A stretch of 64,000 nucleotides of DNA from Immersiella caudata (lineage: Eukaryota; Ascomycota; Sordariomycetes; Sordariales; Lasiosphaeriaceae), in NCBI GenBank assembly GCA_030512335.1, contig JAULSU010000004.1, positions 4,712,001 through 4,776,000 of the forward strand, in the 5' to 3' direction. A program made the translations under genes and the position numbers. The first letter of the stretch is position 1, and every line of letters begins with the position of its first letter. The notes under the pieces are model-generated. The model was not told where the DNA came from, did not search any database, and saw nothing but the letters and a program-made list of their open reading frames with translations. Below are positions 10,590 through 22,150 of this stretch, in pieces.

Positions 10590-11925
10590 TTACAAGTCGC
10601 GCATGTTGTCAAAAGAGCTACCGCTCTCGAGAGCGGCGAAGTCGGTGAACGCAAGCTCATAGCCGAAAGCCAACGTCATGCGTGCGTGCTGGAGCATGTG
10701 ATCGAACGAGAGATACTTGATCAAGTCATCCGTGCTATGGATGTGGTTGTCCGAGTACTCAAATGCCGATTCAATGACGAACGCTGAGGGGTAGCCGGCC
10801 TTTGACGCAGAGGCATGGTCGGAGCAAGCATATCCGCACTTGGTCTCGACGAACGGGATGGCGCAGTACTCGACAATCACCTTCTTGATGAAGTCGGTCA
10901 GGTTAGGGTCAACAAAGTCCACAATGACACCGACGCTCTCGACCTTGCCGGCCTGGAGAGTGCGGGTGACGTGGCCCGTCATGTCCTGCTGCAGCATAGC
11001 CTTAATGTCCCGACGAGCCTTTGCGTAGGTCGAGAAGATGGCTTGGCTGCCCAGAAGGCCGCCCTCCTCAGCGCTGTACCAGTGGAACTCGATGGTGTTC
11101 TTGTGGTTGCCCTCGACAATGTCCTTGGATTGGAGCAGGACGCGGAATGCCTCGAGGATGGTGACGGTGCCGCTGCCATCGTCATCAGCGCCAGGGGCCG
11201 CGAGAATGCTTGGGAGCCACAGGTTGATGGAATCTTGGTGGGCGCCGATCACCACGGTCGAGTTCGTCTTTCCGGGAATGGTTGCGATGATGCTGTTCTG
11301 TCCCCAAGCGTGCGGGAAGTGCTCAGCGCTGACGTGGTCCTCGGCGCCGGCCTCCTTGATGGTGCTGCGCACTTGTTCCAGGAGCCACTGGCTGGATTGA
11401 GCGCCGTACTCGGACTGTTCACAAATATTAGATCATGTCCCAACCCTGCGTGAATTGTATTCATCGAGCGCACCTTGTAGTAGCGAGTGTGGAACGACGT
11501 GAACTTGGTCAAGTGATCTTCCATCTCCTTCTTGCTGAGCTTCTCCAGCAACGGGTTCACCTCGTTTTGATGTGTGACCTTCTTGGGGAAGACGCTCTTG
11601 GATGCGACGCGGATAGTGCTGCCGAGGTCGGCATTGTCGGTGATGTCGAAGAAGCGTTTCCCTTCCTGAGCGCATCAATCAGCGATGGCCTTTTACCAAA
11701 AAAAGGGGCAATCATTCTTACTCGGCGAAGTGCCCACTTCTCATCCTCCGTCACCCATCGCCTGTCGTCGGGGGAAAGCTCGATGTGGTACTTCTCGGTG
11801 TCCTGCGACTGTGCGGGCACGCCATCAGGGTGCAAGATCACCCGGTTGGACTCGCTGGGCTCCACAAAGCGGGCGCTTGCTGTGGGGAGCAGCAGCGCAA
11901 GCAAAGATGTGTTGGAAAGCTTCAT
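10590..11925 (-). CDS. LAP1: Leucine aminopeptidase 1 (secreted M28 metallopeptidase)
   Basis: Secreted fungal aminopeptidase that removes N-terminal residues with two zinc ions. Three exons: 11925-11722, 11665-11474 and 11414-10590, giving 406 aa. The introns are 56 and 59 nt. An N-terminal signal peptide (MKLSNTSLLALLLPTASA) and a propeptide precede the M28 catalytic core. The expected metal ligands are in place: His in IGAHQDS, bridging Asp in APGADDDGSG, catalytic Glu in YSAEEGGLLGS, Asp in MLQQDMTG and His in SDNHIHSTDD. The paired cysteines in VETKCGYACSDH are typical of this group. Length and order match the LAP1 family (about 380-410 aa). It is complete and free of breaks. It stands alone, with no accompanying protease genes. 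Confidence 0.95.
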
Positions 11926-12514
11926 GGTTGTAACTCTGCAAAAAAGCCCTGGTGAGTAAATGATGTTGAGGATGGAGAGATGGTGTTTGGGAGAAGCAGA
12001 TCAGCTGCGGACAGGAAGCTCTCGGTTCCCCTCAGCTTCGGGTGTGCCAGTCACCTGGCTTGGTTCCTGTTTCGGATGCGCAGGCGATAAGACCTGGTTC
12101 GATAAGCGGCCACAAGGCCGGAGTTGCCTGGGGCAATGCTGCCAGCCGCAAACGTGCGACCCCGGCTGTGTTACGTCATCAGTTTATGCAGCAACGCAAC
12201 CACCCCCCGTGATATTGTCAGTGTGGTGAAGGTGAGCGAGCCTCCATGATTGATTGAATGAAGCGCTGATATTTGAGAGCAAATTCTAGTCTTTTTGTAG
12301 GTGAGAATGTGAAAGAGAAAGAGCTACGCAGTCGTCGATTGCTCTTGCTACCCCGCACAACACGGCTTGAGGAAGTGACACTCGGTGACCTCATTTCCAT
12401 TGTCCAAGCTCAAGCTGACCGACCTCCAATTGATCCCCTTGCCCACTCCCATGCTTCTCAACATCTTCACTTGCAACTCCAACACCTATCAGAATCTAAA
12501 GACCAACCATCACC
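11926..12514. other. Divergent promoter region between LAP1 and the DUF1295-like gene
   Basis: Shared upstream region of two divergently transcribed genes. A CT/CA-rich leader directly precedes the ATG at 12515 (accaaccatcaccATG). No gene or specific factor site is claimed. Confidence 0.5.
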
Positions 12515-13417
12515 ATGTCCACCCACACCCACTCGCCTGAAGAGGACCCCAACCCTCACAACCCCCCCTCCGACCTCATCAAACGCGGCTCCTACAGCCT
12601 CAACACCCCGGGCACCGCGACCTTCATCGGCCTCCGCACCCTCGACCCCCTCCTCCAATACTCCCTCCTCGCCCACGGCACCGGCTCCACCCTCCTCACC
12701 CACCTCGGCCTCACCTCCCTCCCCCTCCACGCCCACCCCCCCTGGGACTACCTCTCCTACGCCACCCTCCCCAAGGACTCCGCGCACATCCTCACCACCC
12801 TCGAAACCGTCTCCCCCTCCGACCTCCCCGTATCCCGCCTCATCCTCCTCGCCATGGCCACCGGCTCCACCCTCAAGCAAGTCTACTGGCTCCTCTTCGT
12901 CAGCCGCGAGGACTTCCCCCCCGCCAGCGCAGCCATCGTATCCGTATACAACACCATCCTCAACACCGTCGCTTCGCTTTGCCTGCTCAACCCCACGAGT
13001 TCCTCCGCGCTGGCGACGCCTCGGGTGCCGGTTCCCTTCCGGAGCGATATCACGCTTAGTCTACCCACCGCGGTTGGGATCGTGCTGTATGTGGTTGGCA
13101 TGGCGTTAGAGACGGTCTCGGAGGTTCAGCGCAGGGACTTTAAGAAAGACGGGAAGAATAAGGGGAAGGTTATGACGACGGGGTTGTGGAAGTGGGCGAG
13201 GCATGTTAATTATGGGGGGTATACGCTTTGGAGGACGGGGTATGGACTAGCGGCGGGGGGTTGGGCCTTGGGAGCGGCGATGGCGGGGTGGCATGCTTGG
13301 ACTTTTGTGAAGAGATCGATTCCCGAGTTGAGGAAGTACATGGTGGAGAGGTATCAGGGGCAGTGGGAGGCGTATGAGAGGCAGGTGAAATGGCAGTTGC
13401 TTCCGGGGATTTATTAG
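12515..13417 (+). CDS. DUF1295-like integral membrane protein (steroid reductase/ICMT-type fold)
   Basis: Predicted 300-aa multi-pass membrane protein without introns. Hydrophobic segments include AVGIVLYVVGMALETVSEV and GYGLAAGGWALGAAMAGW. The segment GLWKWARHVNYGGYTLWRTG corresponds to the C-terminal S/R-HPNY-type motif of DUF1295/steroid 5-alpha-reductase and isoprenylcysteine methyltransferase-like proteins, with R-H-x-N-Y retained. The C-terminal ERYQGQWEAYERQVKWQLLPGIY is in the usual position for this family. The start has a strong context (caccATGtcc). No substrate can be named. Composition is striking: the first 450 coding bases are C-rich and the last 370 are G-rich. Confidence 0.8.
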   Translation: MSTHTHSPEEDPNPHNPPSDLIKRGSYSLNTPGTATFIGLRTLDPLLQYSLLAHGTGSTLLTHLGLTSLPLHAHPPWDYLSYATLPKDSAHILTTLETVSPSDLPVSRLILLAMATGSTLKQVYWLLFVSREDFPPASAAIVSVYNTILNTVASLCLLNPTSSSALATPRVPVPFRSDITLSLPTAVGIVLYVVGMALETVSEVQRRDFKKDGKNKGKVMTTGLWKWARHVNYGGYTLWRTGYGLAAGGWALGAAMAGWHAWTFVKRSIPELRKYMVERYQGQWEAYERQVKWQLLPGIY

Positions 13418-13782
13418 GGGGTGTTTTGGTGCTGGTGAGTGTTTGGGGGTCGGGTCAATTCGGTATGATCACGGCGCATGGGACAAAAGTTGTTTTGTTA
13501 ACTGGCTCAGGAACCCTTTGGTACATTGCCCCTGAATCGGGCTGATGCCAGTGTATTTACTTCGAGTAGACGGTCTACTCAAGCTGTACAATCCTTCAAT
13601 GAGGCTTTATATCTCGTATCCTGCAACAGTACGCCATGCTAGTAATCTTTGACGATGCAGTCCAACAATGCAAAATGCTCATGCTTGCGTCATATAACCA
13701 TCAAAAGGGTATAAGCGCTTCTTCGACATGCAACAAATGCCACCCCCCAACCCCCCCATCATGAAAAACCATGCAACCCCCC
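13418..13782. other. Convergent intergenic region
   Basis: Lies between the 3' ends of two converging genes. Nothing recognisable is present apart from C-rich stretches near 13740-13780. Confidence 0.5.
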
Positions 13783-15563
13783 TTACATGCTATCCTCCAT
13801 CTGCCTACTCCTCGTCTTCGCCCAGTCATCCCTCTCTTTCCGGCCGCCTTGCTCTTCGAGACCCATACCCCTTTCGACCCACTCCTTACTCCCCATCTCG
13901 CTCAGTCGCGAAAGTGCTCGCGCAAACGCAAACGCCTCTTCGTCTCCGGTGAACAAGTTTGACTTGGACAGCTGCTCGACATTGTGCTCCAGATCGTCCA
14001 TCATATGGCTCATAACATCCTCCACCGATCGCGATGCTTCACTCGCCGCGTCGGAATTCCCCGACTTCATCAGGGATTCCTCAATTTCGGCGCGTGATAC
14101 GAAGAGTTCCTGCAGCGGCACTGCGGTGGTGAGCACCAGCTTGGCGTGGGACTCGTACACCGCGTCGATGAAGGTGATGAATCGTCGGGCCAGGTCGCGC
14201 TGTCGGTAGGTCATGCCGGGGACTTCGGTGACTACAAAGGCGTCGTAGGAACGCATGAGCTCGATGTAGTCGGCTGCGCTGGTGGGGCGGCCGATCAGCT
14301 CGTCAAAGGTGAACCAGGCGCAGCGGCCGCTTACGCGGGGGACGATGATCTCGCGGCCCCAGACGCGTTGGACTTCGGGGTGTGGTTCGGGGGTTTCCGG
14401 GTCGCCGAGGAAGCGGAACCATTTCTCGGCGTGGGAGGCGGCGTGAGCGTCGAGGGGAGAGTGGTAGACGCCTGATGGGGGACGGGGGATCTTGCGGTAG
14501 TCGGTCGTCGAGTCAAGATTGATAACGTGGAGGCGACGCTTCAGGAGCTGGATGGCGGGGATGAAAGACTCGCGCTGGATGCCGTTCTTATACAGTTCGT
14601 CGGGGTGTCGGTTGGAGGTGGTCACGAGGACGACGCCGTGCGACATGAGAGATTCGAGGAGGCGCCGGAGGATCATGGCGTCGGCTACGTCGGTGCATTG
14701 GAACTCGTCGAAGCAGAGCACGTTGGCTTGCTCGGAGATTTCGGCGGCGACGAAGGGGATGGCGTCGATGTCACTGCCGTGTTGGAGCTTCATTTTGTGC
14801 AGGCGCTTGTGGATGTCTTGCATGAAGTTGTGGAAGTGGATTCGAGTCTTGGTCCGTACAGAATCGGGCAGGGTGTCGTAGAAGAGGTCCATCAGCATGG
14901 TCTTTCCGCTCCCGACATCGCCATAGAGGTATAAGCCCATGGGGAGGTCTAACGGTATCGCTGCTATCGGTGGCTGCGAGACTCCCAGCCAGGAGAAAAG
15001 CGACTTCTTCGGTTTCAGGGACTCAAGGGTCGGGTGGACGACGGGCCGAGCCTCGTAGTGCCGCAACTCTTCGTGCATGTGCTGTAGACTTTGGATGATA
15101 CCTGTGCGACGTCAAGGTCAGCGCTTGTAAGTGAGGGGAGCTCAGGGGTAGCCTACCTCGCTGGTGCTCATCGTTGCGGATCAGTCCCATGTTGACGCGC
15201 CGGTCGTACTCCAGGAGAGGGCCATACAGCGGTGTGTCTGCTATACGGCTGTCAGCCAATACCCTTGGATATTTTTTTTCCTTATTTATTCCTACCATCA
15301 ACCGCCGCAGACGAAACGGAGGCTCTCCTCCTTGATCCAGCAGTGAACGTCGCGGGGAAGATGATGCGCGCGGTCGGGCGGTTTAGGTTCGGTTGACGCG
15401 CTCCAGCGTTCGGGCTCCCTGCCATGCGCTTCTGAGCCCCTGGCGTCGTGCATGTTGTGCAGAGGGCGCGCCGTCGCGCATAGCCTGGTATGGATCGTGT
15501 TGGCCTGGCTGTCTTGGAGAAAAGGAGGGCTTTCCGAGCCGTCGCAAGTGATCGCGTGCCCAT
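13783..15563 (-). CDS. AFG1: AFG1/LACE1-type mitochondrial AAA ATPase
   Basis: AFG1-family P-loop ATPase of the mitochondrial inner membrane, linked in yeast to turnover of cytochrome c oxidase subunits. Three exons: 15563-15296, 15237-15157, 15101-13783, giving 555 aa. The introns are 58 and 55 nt. The N-terminus is Arg/Ser-rich and fits a mitochondrial presequence (MGTRSLATARKALLFSKTAR). The core contains Walker A GDVGSGKT, HFHNFMQDIH, Walker B VLCFDEFQCTD and sensor region VLVTTSNRHPDELYKNG, all diagnostic of this family. GRCAWFTFDELIGRP and DLARRFITFIDAVYE complete it. Splicing restores continuity at DTPLYGPLLEYDRR and at the exon 2-3 joint. It is complete. Confidence 0.95.
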
Positions 15564-16791
15564 TTTCGTCGATTTGGAGGGCTCCTAGGAGAGAACAAAA
15601 GAAACAATCAAGAGTGTCTGCTGATTCCTAGGGCGCGGAATACATGTTATCGCGGTCTGGAAGACTGCGACAGAGGGGGTGAGGGCGATTGCGACGGGAA
15701 AAGCTGGGGAAATTCGACTGTGGATCGATCTGAAGCCCGGACTCGCTTTCATCAGAAAAAGGTGGGGTGTGACAGACGCTCGGCGCCATGCAGGTGTGCG
15801 GATGATCGAGTTTGGACAAGGTTGGACCTTGTTCTAGGTTGGTAGGGGTTCGGATGGGCGTGTTCCACCAAGGTTCTTGTCGGCGACAAATCTCGAAGAT
15901 AGTGTTGTGCGCCAACTGGTACTTGGTGAGGTGTTTTGGAGGCACGACCCAAGACGTCACGTCACTCGAGAAATCGGTCACGTTCCGTCTTTTTTGGGGC
16001 GATTGGCAGGTTTTATCGGATTTGCACAGCAGTGACCCAATGCTCCGGCACGCCAGCGGTGGCGACGGTGATTGGCTCGCTGTTTTGCCGTTCGCATCAA
16101 AGCGCGGGGGTTGTGGCGGGGTTGCGGAGTTGCGGATGCTGCAAGTGCCTGGATCGTGCAAGCGCGTCTCCCAGTCCGTCAGGCCTCACCTTGTCTGGTT
16201 GATGCACTCTTTGGTGGCCCCTTCTCTCTTCAATCTTGCAGTTTCAGGTTCAATACAGGCTTGGTTGACTTTGAGATGATCGCTGAGGGTTTTAAACAGC
16301 ATGTAAGTCCCGTTTTTGCATCCCTGTCGGTCCAGTGGGCTCGGGCCCAGATTTGGCATCCGATGCAATGCTTCATCAGATTGCCACCTTAAATATGAGC
16401 TTACTGTTGTCTCGCGCGTGACGCTCTTGAGGAGAAGGGACCAACTTCAAGGAGCACTCAGTTCAAGGTGAGCGAATGGCCGGAAGTTCAGCCGAAAAAA
16501 ACCAAACGCAGACTACATGCGTACCCTCAAACGCCCTTGCCTACCCTGCACCGAGACCACCAAATTACAGCCAGCCGACAGAAATAGGACAAAAATCAGC
16601 AACGTCCCCGATTTCCATTACCCAAAATAAACCTCTTCTGTTTGAAGGAATGAGTTGCAGCGCCTAGCCATCCTCATATTACCAACACCATCTGAAGGTG
16701 CTTGCCTTTGAAGGGATCGTAATGTGTTGAACCGAGAGACGGATCTCGTTCATCGTTTTAGACCATCATCTTAGACCGAGAGTTGAGTATC
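15564..16791. other. Intergenic region of 1.2 kb
   Basis: Several overlapping open frames (longest about 177 codons on the minus strand, 15628-16161) show no recognisable domain and no consistent codon bias. The word TTAGACC occurs three times near 16760-16796 at the end of the next gene. I see no RNA gene. Confidence 0.5.
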
Positions 16792-17593
16792 TTAGACCAA
16801 GATCAAAGCAGCGGCTCCAGCGGCAGCAAGACGGATGAATGAGGCCCCGAAGGAGTTTGCGCCGGCAGTGGATGTCGCAGTCGCAGAAGTTGTGGTCGTG
16901 GTCGTCCGAGTCGAAGTCCCAATGGTAGTGGTCGAAGCCGATGAAGAAGCCGAACTGGTGCGTGTGACCGTGACTGTCAATTTGAACGTGTTTCCAGCCG
17001 AAGAAGAAGCCGTCGAGGTTGATGTCTCGTTCAGGGGGAAGATCCCTCCTCCAAAGACACTTGCAGGCGAGACGGAAGTGCCGTTGGCGAGGGCGGCAGC
17101 AGCCGCCTTGTAGTTAGCGAGGTACTGGTTTGCGGCGGCTGGAGATTGGCCGTTGATGACAGCGATCATGCCATTTTTGCAGTGCGAGCCGGCGCGTTCT
17201 GGGAGCAGTACACGACGATGGGATCCGAGCTGTTGAGCGTCACGACGTAGGTTTTGTCCTAAGATTTGGTGTCAAATACGATGAGGAAATGACAGTTCAA
17301 TAGGGCACTCACGTTCACTGAACCAGGGGGAGTTGGGAAGTTGAAGCCAGAGAAAAAGCCCGAGGTGAAGATACCCTCAGTAGGGGGTGTGCAGGGGGGC
17401 GTTCTGCGGATGTCCAAATCTCCCTGGACGACGCTGTGGTTTCTACTGTAGAAGCGCAACTCAAGGGTATCGCCCTCTACTGCCCCAGTTAGGGTGCTCG
17501 GTTCGAAGGTGAGGTTGGTCTTTCCAATGGCGAAGACGAAGTTTTGGCGTTGGCCTGCTCAATCAGGCCAGCTGCGAAGAGGCTGGAGAACAT
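16792..17593 (-). pseudogene. GPI-anchored serine-rich cupredoxin-like gene with two frameshifts
   Basis: The encoded protein is of the secreted fungal cupredoxin-like class (plastocyanin fold, Ser/Thr-rich tail, GPI signal). Signal peptide MFSSLFAAGL starts at 17593. The copper-fold domain reads FVFAIGKTNLTFEP and LELRFYSRNHSVVQ, but in another frame, so one base is missing near 17548. An intron (17259-17312, GTGAGT...TTAG) then joins GSVN to KTYVVTLNSSDPIVVYCSQN. A second one-base shift near 17195 is needed to reach HCKNGMIAVINGQ. The tail is Ser/Thr-rich and ends in a hydrophobic segment (RLAAAGAAALILV) typical of a GPI-addition signal. With two shifts it should be a pseudogene. Consensus errors are the alternative. 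Confidence 0.78.
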
Positions 17594-18255
17594 TATTGTG
17601 GGCAGCTTTCAACGATAGCGCAAGGTTTAAAAATGGCGAAGTATCAGGTTGATAGCAGAGGCTGAGAATTTGCTCGGAGCTTTAGTTTGATGCTGCGGGA
17701 GGAAGTGGGAGGTCTAAGCAGCACACTTATATCATGTTCTTTATCCTAAGCTCAGGAGCCGAGCAACAGCTGCCCACAATTACGCAAGCTCGCCATCCAG
17801 ACTGATATCAAAACATCAAGACAAAGAACAGTGACGTTATCAGAACCGGTAGTGCTCAGGTTCGGGCAATTTTGTTCCACACCATTGATCGAGCGAGCCT
17901 AAACAAAGAAACACCTACGGACTATTTTGAACCCGCTGCTCAAATGTCACCATTTTATGTATTTTTGGAAACTAGTGAGCAATCAGCAGCTTCTGCTGGA
18001 AAGATTAGTACCTTGCCTTTTTTTCTCGTGGTGGTACCAAGTGCCCCTGTTCCTGTTTTGTGATCCCGCATTGATAGTTACTGGCAAAGCTTGAGATTTA
18101 ATTAAAAATATAGAATTGTAAGTTCGTTCAAGTTTAATTCTTTTCATGATCAAACGATACACTGCTCTGCGTACAAGATTACCCGTACATTGAAAGAAAA
18201 GCAACCTCAAATCAGACTACTTGCAAGCTACCTGACAAGAATAACAAAAACTCTA
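17594..18255. other. AT-rich intergenic region
   Basis: Lies between the cupredoxin pseudogene's 5' end and the 3' end of the Clr5-domain gene. It is AT-rich, especially 18080-18160, with no recognisable gene. Confidence 0.5.
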
Positions 18256-21040
18256 CTACAGATTCACCCACTGGGGGGCCCATTCCGATTCTCCAAGGAA
18301 GGTTGCTCTGCTGTATACGTCCATGTTCATGAAATGATGCGTACAAACCTCTTCGGCAATTGGAGCGTCGAAGCGAGGAGTTAGAAACCACCCACAACAT
18401 TCAGAGTGGGGTTTTATCAATCCCTCTGTCAATAGAGGTGTGTCGAACGCCTCTGCTTTCCCTTCAAGCCATGCTGTGAGGGCAACCATGGAGAAGTTGC
18501 TGGAAATCCATGGTTGGTCAATCTCAATCCGGCGATATGTGAGCAACTCGGCCTGAATGGTGGCCCATAGGATGCTTAGAATCGGCGTTCCCCGCGGTAG
18601 ACATAGGTACTCGTCGTGAACTCTGAGTCCAATAGAACCCTCCAGATAACAGAAGTCCTCACCATCGCTTTCGAAATCTGAGTTATAAATCTTCTGGTCG
18701 GTGTAGCTACCAGTTTCACCATGGTTTTGGTCTGATGGGTCTGCTTGGGCCATGCCTCCGCCCACCGTGGGTTCTTTCTCCCTGCCGTCAATTTCGCGCA
18801 GACGTAAGGCGTGCAAAATGCAATGCCATCCTCTCTGACATTCGTGGGTCCATCGGGCGATTATGGGGGAGGGCACCGCTTCCATGAGCTCGGCGGCAGT
18901 CATGGGCTGGTGGTGGCACTGCCCCGGTTCGGCGCGGTCCAAGATGTCCTTGATCGATATGGCTGCCACTAGACTTGGCTCTGTACCAAGACTGAGGAGA
19001 CAGACGAGAATCGCCAGCGGACCGAACAGTGTCTCGCCTTGCATTCCTTGGTGAGCAAGATAGAATGCAACGACAACAAGTGCATGAAGAGGGCCAAGTT
19101 CAAGCTTCAATCCGCAGTTGGTGCAATGGCGAATAAACAGTCCGCTGATAATATTTATCTCTGGGGAGATGGGGGATCCATAAATTGCAATGATGCTGTG
19201 GCAAATGGCTTGCACGGCGGTGTGGCAGAGCGCGTGTTTCCATGTGGACGGAATGCGAGCATATCCTTTTCGAAAATGGTTGCGCAGGACCGGCGAGGTG
19301 GCATCCCATCTGCCACAGATATCCTTGTCTTCGCCTGGGAATCGATGGGGAGGGTCAAAATGGCTGTTGACATGATCTGGGGCAACGCTGGAATGTGAAC
19401 GAAGAATGCTGACCATGAAGGCATCAAGAACAGTATTGCCCAGGTTGTCGCGGTACGAGCGTAAACTGGAGGGGGGGCCAATGGCGTAGCACAGAGCTGC
19501 TACCATACTGCAGCAAGTATTACCACCATCCAGGAAGGCGGCTGCAAGGTGGAATGGATAGGTTGCGATGATCTGGTCCACAACCTCGTGGTTGTCACAG
19601 GCCTCGTCCAGAATCCCAACGACGAGATCCCTATTTCCGGTCATAATGGCGGCTCTGACAGCGTCCACGCAGAGCTGATCCGGATGTTGTTGCAAGGACT
19701 TTGATATTGAAGGTAATGAGATAGGTAGTGACTCTGGGGGTGTATTCGAGAAAGCTCCCCGAGACAAGGACTTTTCAATGCATTGCACCATGGACAGAGC
19801 AGGATCATTCGTGTTCCACTCTTTCCATGAACTGAGGTTGCTGATGTCAAAAAGTCCATCCTCCTCTTCGTGAGGCTTGTCGGGAATCGGTTCGTAGTTT
19901 TCGTGGCGGACATGGATTGACCATCGACATAGTTGTGTTGGGGTGTCTGTGAGTGCAGCATCATGGAACCCAGTTGGGGATGGCCCAGGTGTAATGCCCC
20001 TTGGACTGGGCCCGGGGGATACAAAAGGTTCGAGTGTGAGAACCGATATCATACCTGGTGTCCACTCCTTTGGTCCTCGGCCCCAAAACTTGGCTGTTAC
20101 GTAGGTGTTGATGTAAAAGTCGTGAAGGTAATTCGTCAAAAGCCTGTGCATCTGTCAGTCCTAGTCTGGTCAAAGTTCAGCCAGGGAGATGCTCTCACAC
20201 TCTCTGCTCTTTTGCACAACTTTTCAGGAGCTCTAGGTGGCGGCCCTGCAGCAGAAAGTTGGATCGGTCTTGTGCCAGTTTCTGATTAATGAGTTCAGTT
20301 GTCGGCGTCGGCCCTTGAGTCTGGCGCCCTGGTGTGTGTGCCTCGGGACTCTGAATGTTGACATAGGTTGGAGTTGCCCCAGTTGTGTCGAAGGGGGAAG
20401 GCTCGTCGAGCCTTGCGCCATAAGCTTTCGAGTACGCCGCATATGGGAGGTTCCACAACAGAAGGCTTTCCTCTCAATGTGAGCTATGACGTTGATTACT
20501 CTCAGGGTTGTTGCAATTTTACTCACGCTCCCGGCGTCAGAGGCTCAGGTTGGGCATGACGAGCCTGGTCCTTCAAGTACCTCTTCAACTGCTTCTTGTC
20601 CACCTGCTTGCCGTGATCTAAGGTTATGTCTGACGTAGTTGCATGCGAACTGCTGCGTTTCCCAAGTGCACTGACGATGCCATCTTTCTCGCTCGTGAGG
20701 GTCCTCTTGCGAATATCCCATTTTCTCAACCTGTGTCGATATTGGTGTATCCTGCAAACCACCATGTATTAGCAAAGTCCACATGATGCATGCAACCACG
20801 GCGCACTGACTGAGCGGAGAAGGCGTGTTTGTCCTTCATGAATGACGCAACCTCCTCAATCGTCGGACGTTTTCCGTTTTTGCCGTTAGGTCCCAGGTAA
20901 AACGATGTGATGACATGTTTCAAACATTCCCAACGTTCCTCGTACGGGAAGCTGAGGAATTTGTCGCCATCAGAGCGTGGGAACAGTGCTGTGGCGTCCA
21001 TCAAGGCTCGCAGAACGAAGGATGCGAGCATGTCTTCCAA
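18256..21040 (-). CDS. Clr5-domain protein
   Basis: Large fungal protein with an N-terminal Clr5 domain, a DNA-associated helical module named after the fission-yeast silencing factor Clr5. Four exons proposed: 21040-20811, 20751-20527, 20465-20201, 20151-18256, about 871 aa. The introns are 59, 61 and 49 nt. Exon 1 carries YEERWECLKHVITSFYLG and IEEVASFMKDKHAFSAQ. Splicing with a GTCAGT donor gives SAQIHQYRHRLRKWDIRK, the domain's characteristic basic end. Exon 3 links through AYSKAYGARLDEPSPFD. The long last exon has hydrophobic and Cys-bearing segments (LFIRHCTNCGLKLELGPLHALVV) shared by related uncharacterised fungal proteins. The acceptor of exon 3 is the least certain boundary. The role is probably nuclear, but only the domain supports that. 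Confidence 0.75.
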
Positions 21041-21067
21041 TCTCGAGAACCAAGCGAGGTGGGCGCC

Positions 21068-21090
21068 CCCCCCCCCCCCCCCCCCCCCCC
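21068..21090. repeat. Poly(C)23 / poly(G)23 tract
   Basis: An uninterrupted run of 23 C on the plus strand. On the coding strand of the Clr5 gene this is a 23-G run that ends 27 nt upstream of its proposed start codon. Confidence 0.9.
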
Positions 21091-21839
21091 GTTATTTTAA
21101 TGGTGGGTAGGTATCAGTTGGTGGGTGGCTGCAAACGTGGCGAACCAATGCGGGCCGCAAAGGCGACTGTGTACATGCGCAAGGTAAACTGCTCTTCTGA
21201 AGTGGAGGCTGCCAGACAAGCGGTGAGTGATTTGGCGGTGTTTCCCCTGTGAGTCAGTAGCGTTATCGAAGACTTATGGCCGCGATAACGACGAGAGCGC
21301 CCCAGTTATAGCTCTATCGCAAGAGGCCGACTCCCAGCCTAGTGGTAGGTCTCCCTATTCTGGTCCCTATTAACCTGCGTCCCAAGGCAGCTCTAGTCCC
21401 CCATCATTCGCGACCGTAAGTGCCTGCAAATAACTGTTGCCGTGATCGGCGCAGGAGCTCTTACGGCTCCTGCAATTATGAGTTGTGGATTTTTCTCGGC
21501 CACGAATGGACATGTCACGAGCAGCTGCCTGAAAAGCCGGGGATCTCATGGCGTACTCTCATTCTAACTTATGATAGAGTGTACACTCCAGCTGTTGTGT
21601 TCTCTCTTTACTGGACCTGACACCCGGACGACGCGTCGTGGTGCCCGATCTCTGAATTTGGTTGTGCCTGAGTGGTCGAAGATGTTTAGCGGGAGATGGC
21701 GAATCGAACCGACGCAGCGGGGAAGCTGGCGCGGGCACTGGCGCGGCGCTCGTTGAGGTGACAGGCGGCGGCGTTAGCGACTGGGGCCCATATGTCGTCG
21801 GCCATGGCGGAGGTAAGCATACTGCCTGGGTTGGCCGTG
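21091..21839. other. Gene-poor stretch upstream of the Clr5-domain gene
   Basis: No intact gene is recognised. The minus strand between about 21560 and 21840 may continue the DnaK relic in further frames, but I could not align it. Confidence 0.4.
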
Positions 21840-22150
21840 AGTGGGCCGTTGACATGACCAGTGCGGTAAGCTCGTTAACGATACGTACAGCACGTTAATA
21901 CCAGTGACCTCGCCGGCCTCTACTGTGGCTTGGCGCTTGGCGTTATTGCAGTACGCTGGGACGGCGATGACCAGTATCGCGCTTTAGCTTTTGCAGGATG
22001 CGGACCGAGATGTCCCGAGCGATGTACTTTTGCGCTGCTTCCAGTCGGCGCCTATGTGGCGCTTGACGGAGGTAATGGTGCGGTTAATGTTGTCTCGCCG
22101 ACGAGCGTCTTCACCACGACCAGCAGCGTAGGGCGGAAGCCCCTGCGGCT
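21840..22150 (-). pseudogene. Decayed DnaK/Hsp70 fragment
   Basis: Reading the minus strand with frame changes recovers consecutive DnaK segments in the right order. They are NRTITSVKRHIGADWK (about 22090-22040), YIARDISVRILQKLKRD (about 22030-21980), VPAYCNNAKRQATVEAGEV (about 21960-21905) and RIVNEL (about 21890-21870). These match the conserved Hsp70 blocks around VPAYFNDxxRQATKxAG and RIVNEPTAA. The SVKRHxGxDWK form resembles bacterial rather than fungal mitochondrial Hsp70. Upstream, GGR and LVGE are also recognisable. At least two frameshifts and a TAA interrupt it. It cannot be functional. Whether it came by transfer or from a divergent host copy cannot be told by eye. Confidence 0.75.

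Noticed and set aside
15628..16161. 177-codon minus-strand open frame
   Set aside because: Overlapped by similar frames on the plus strand and without any family similarity.
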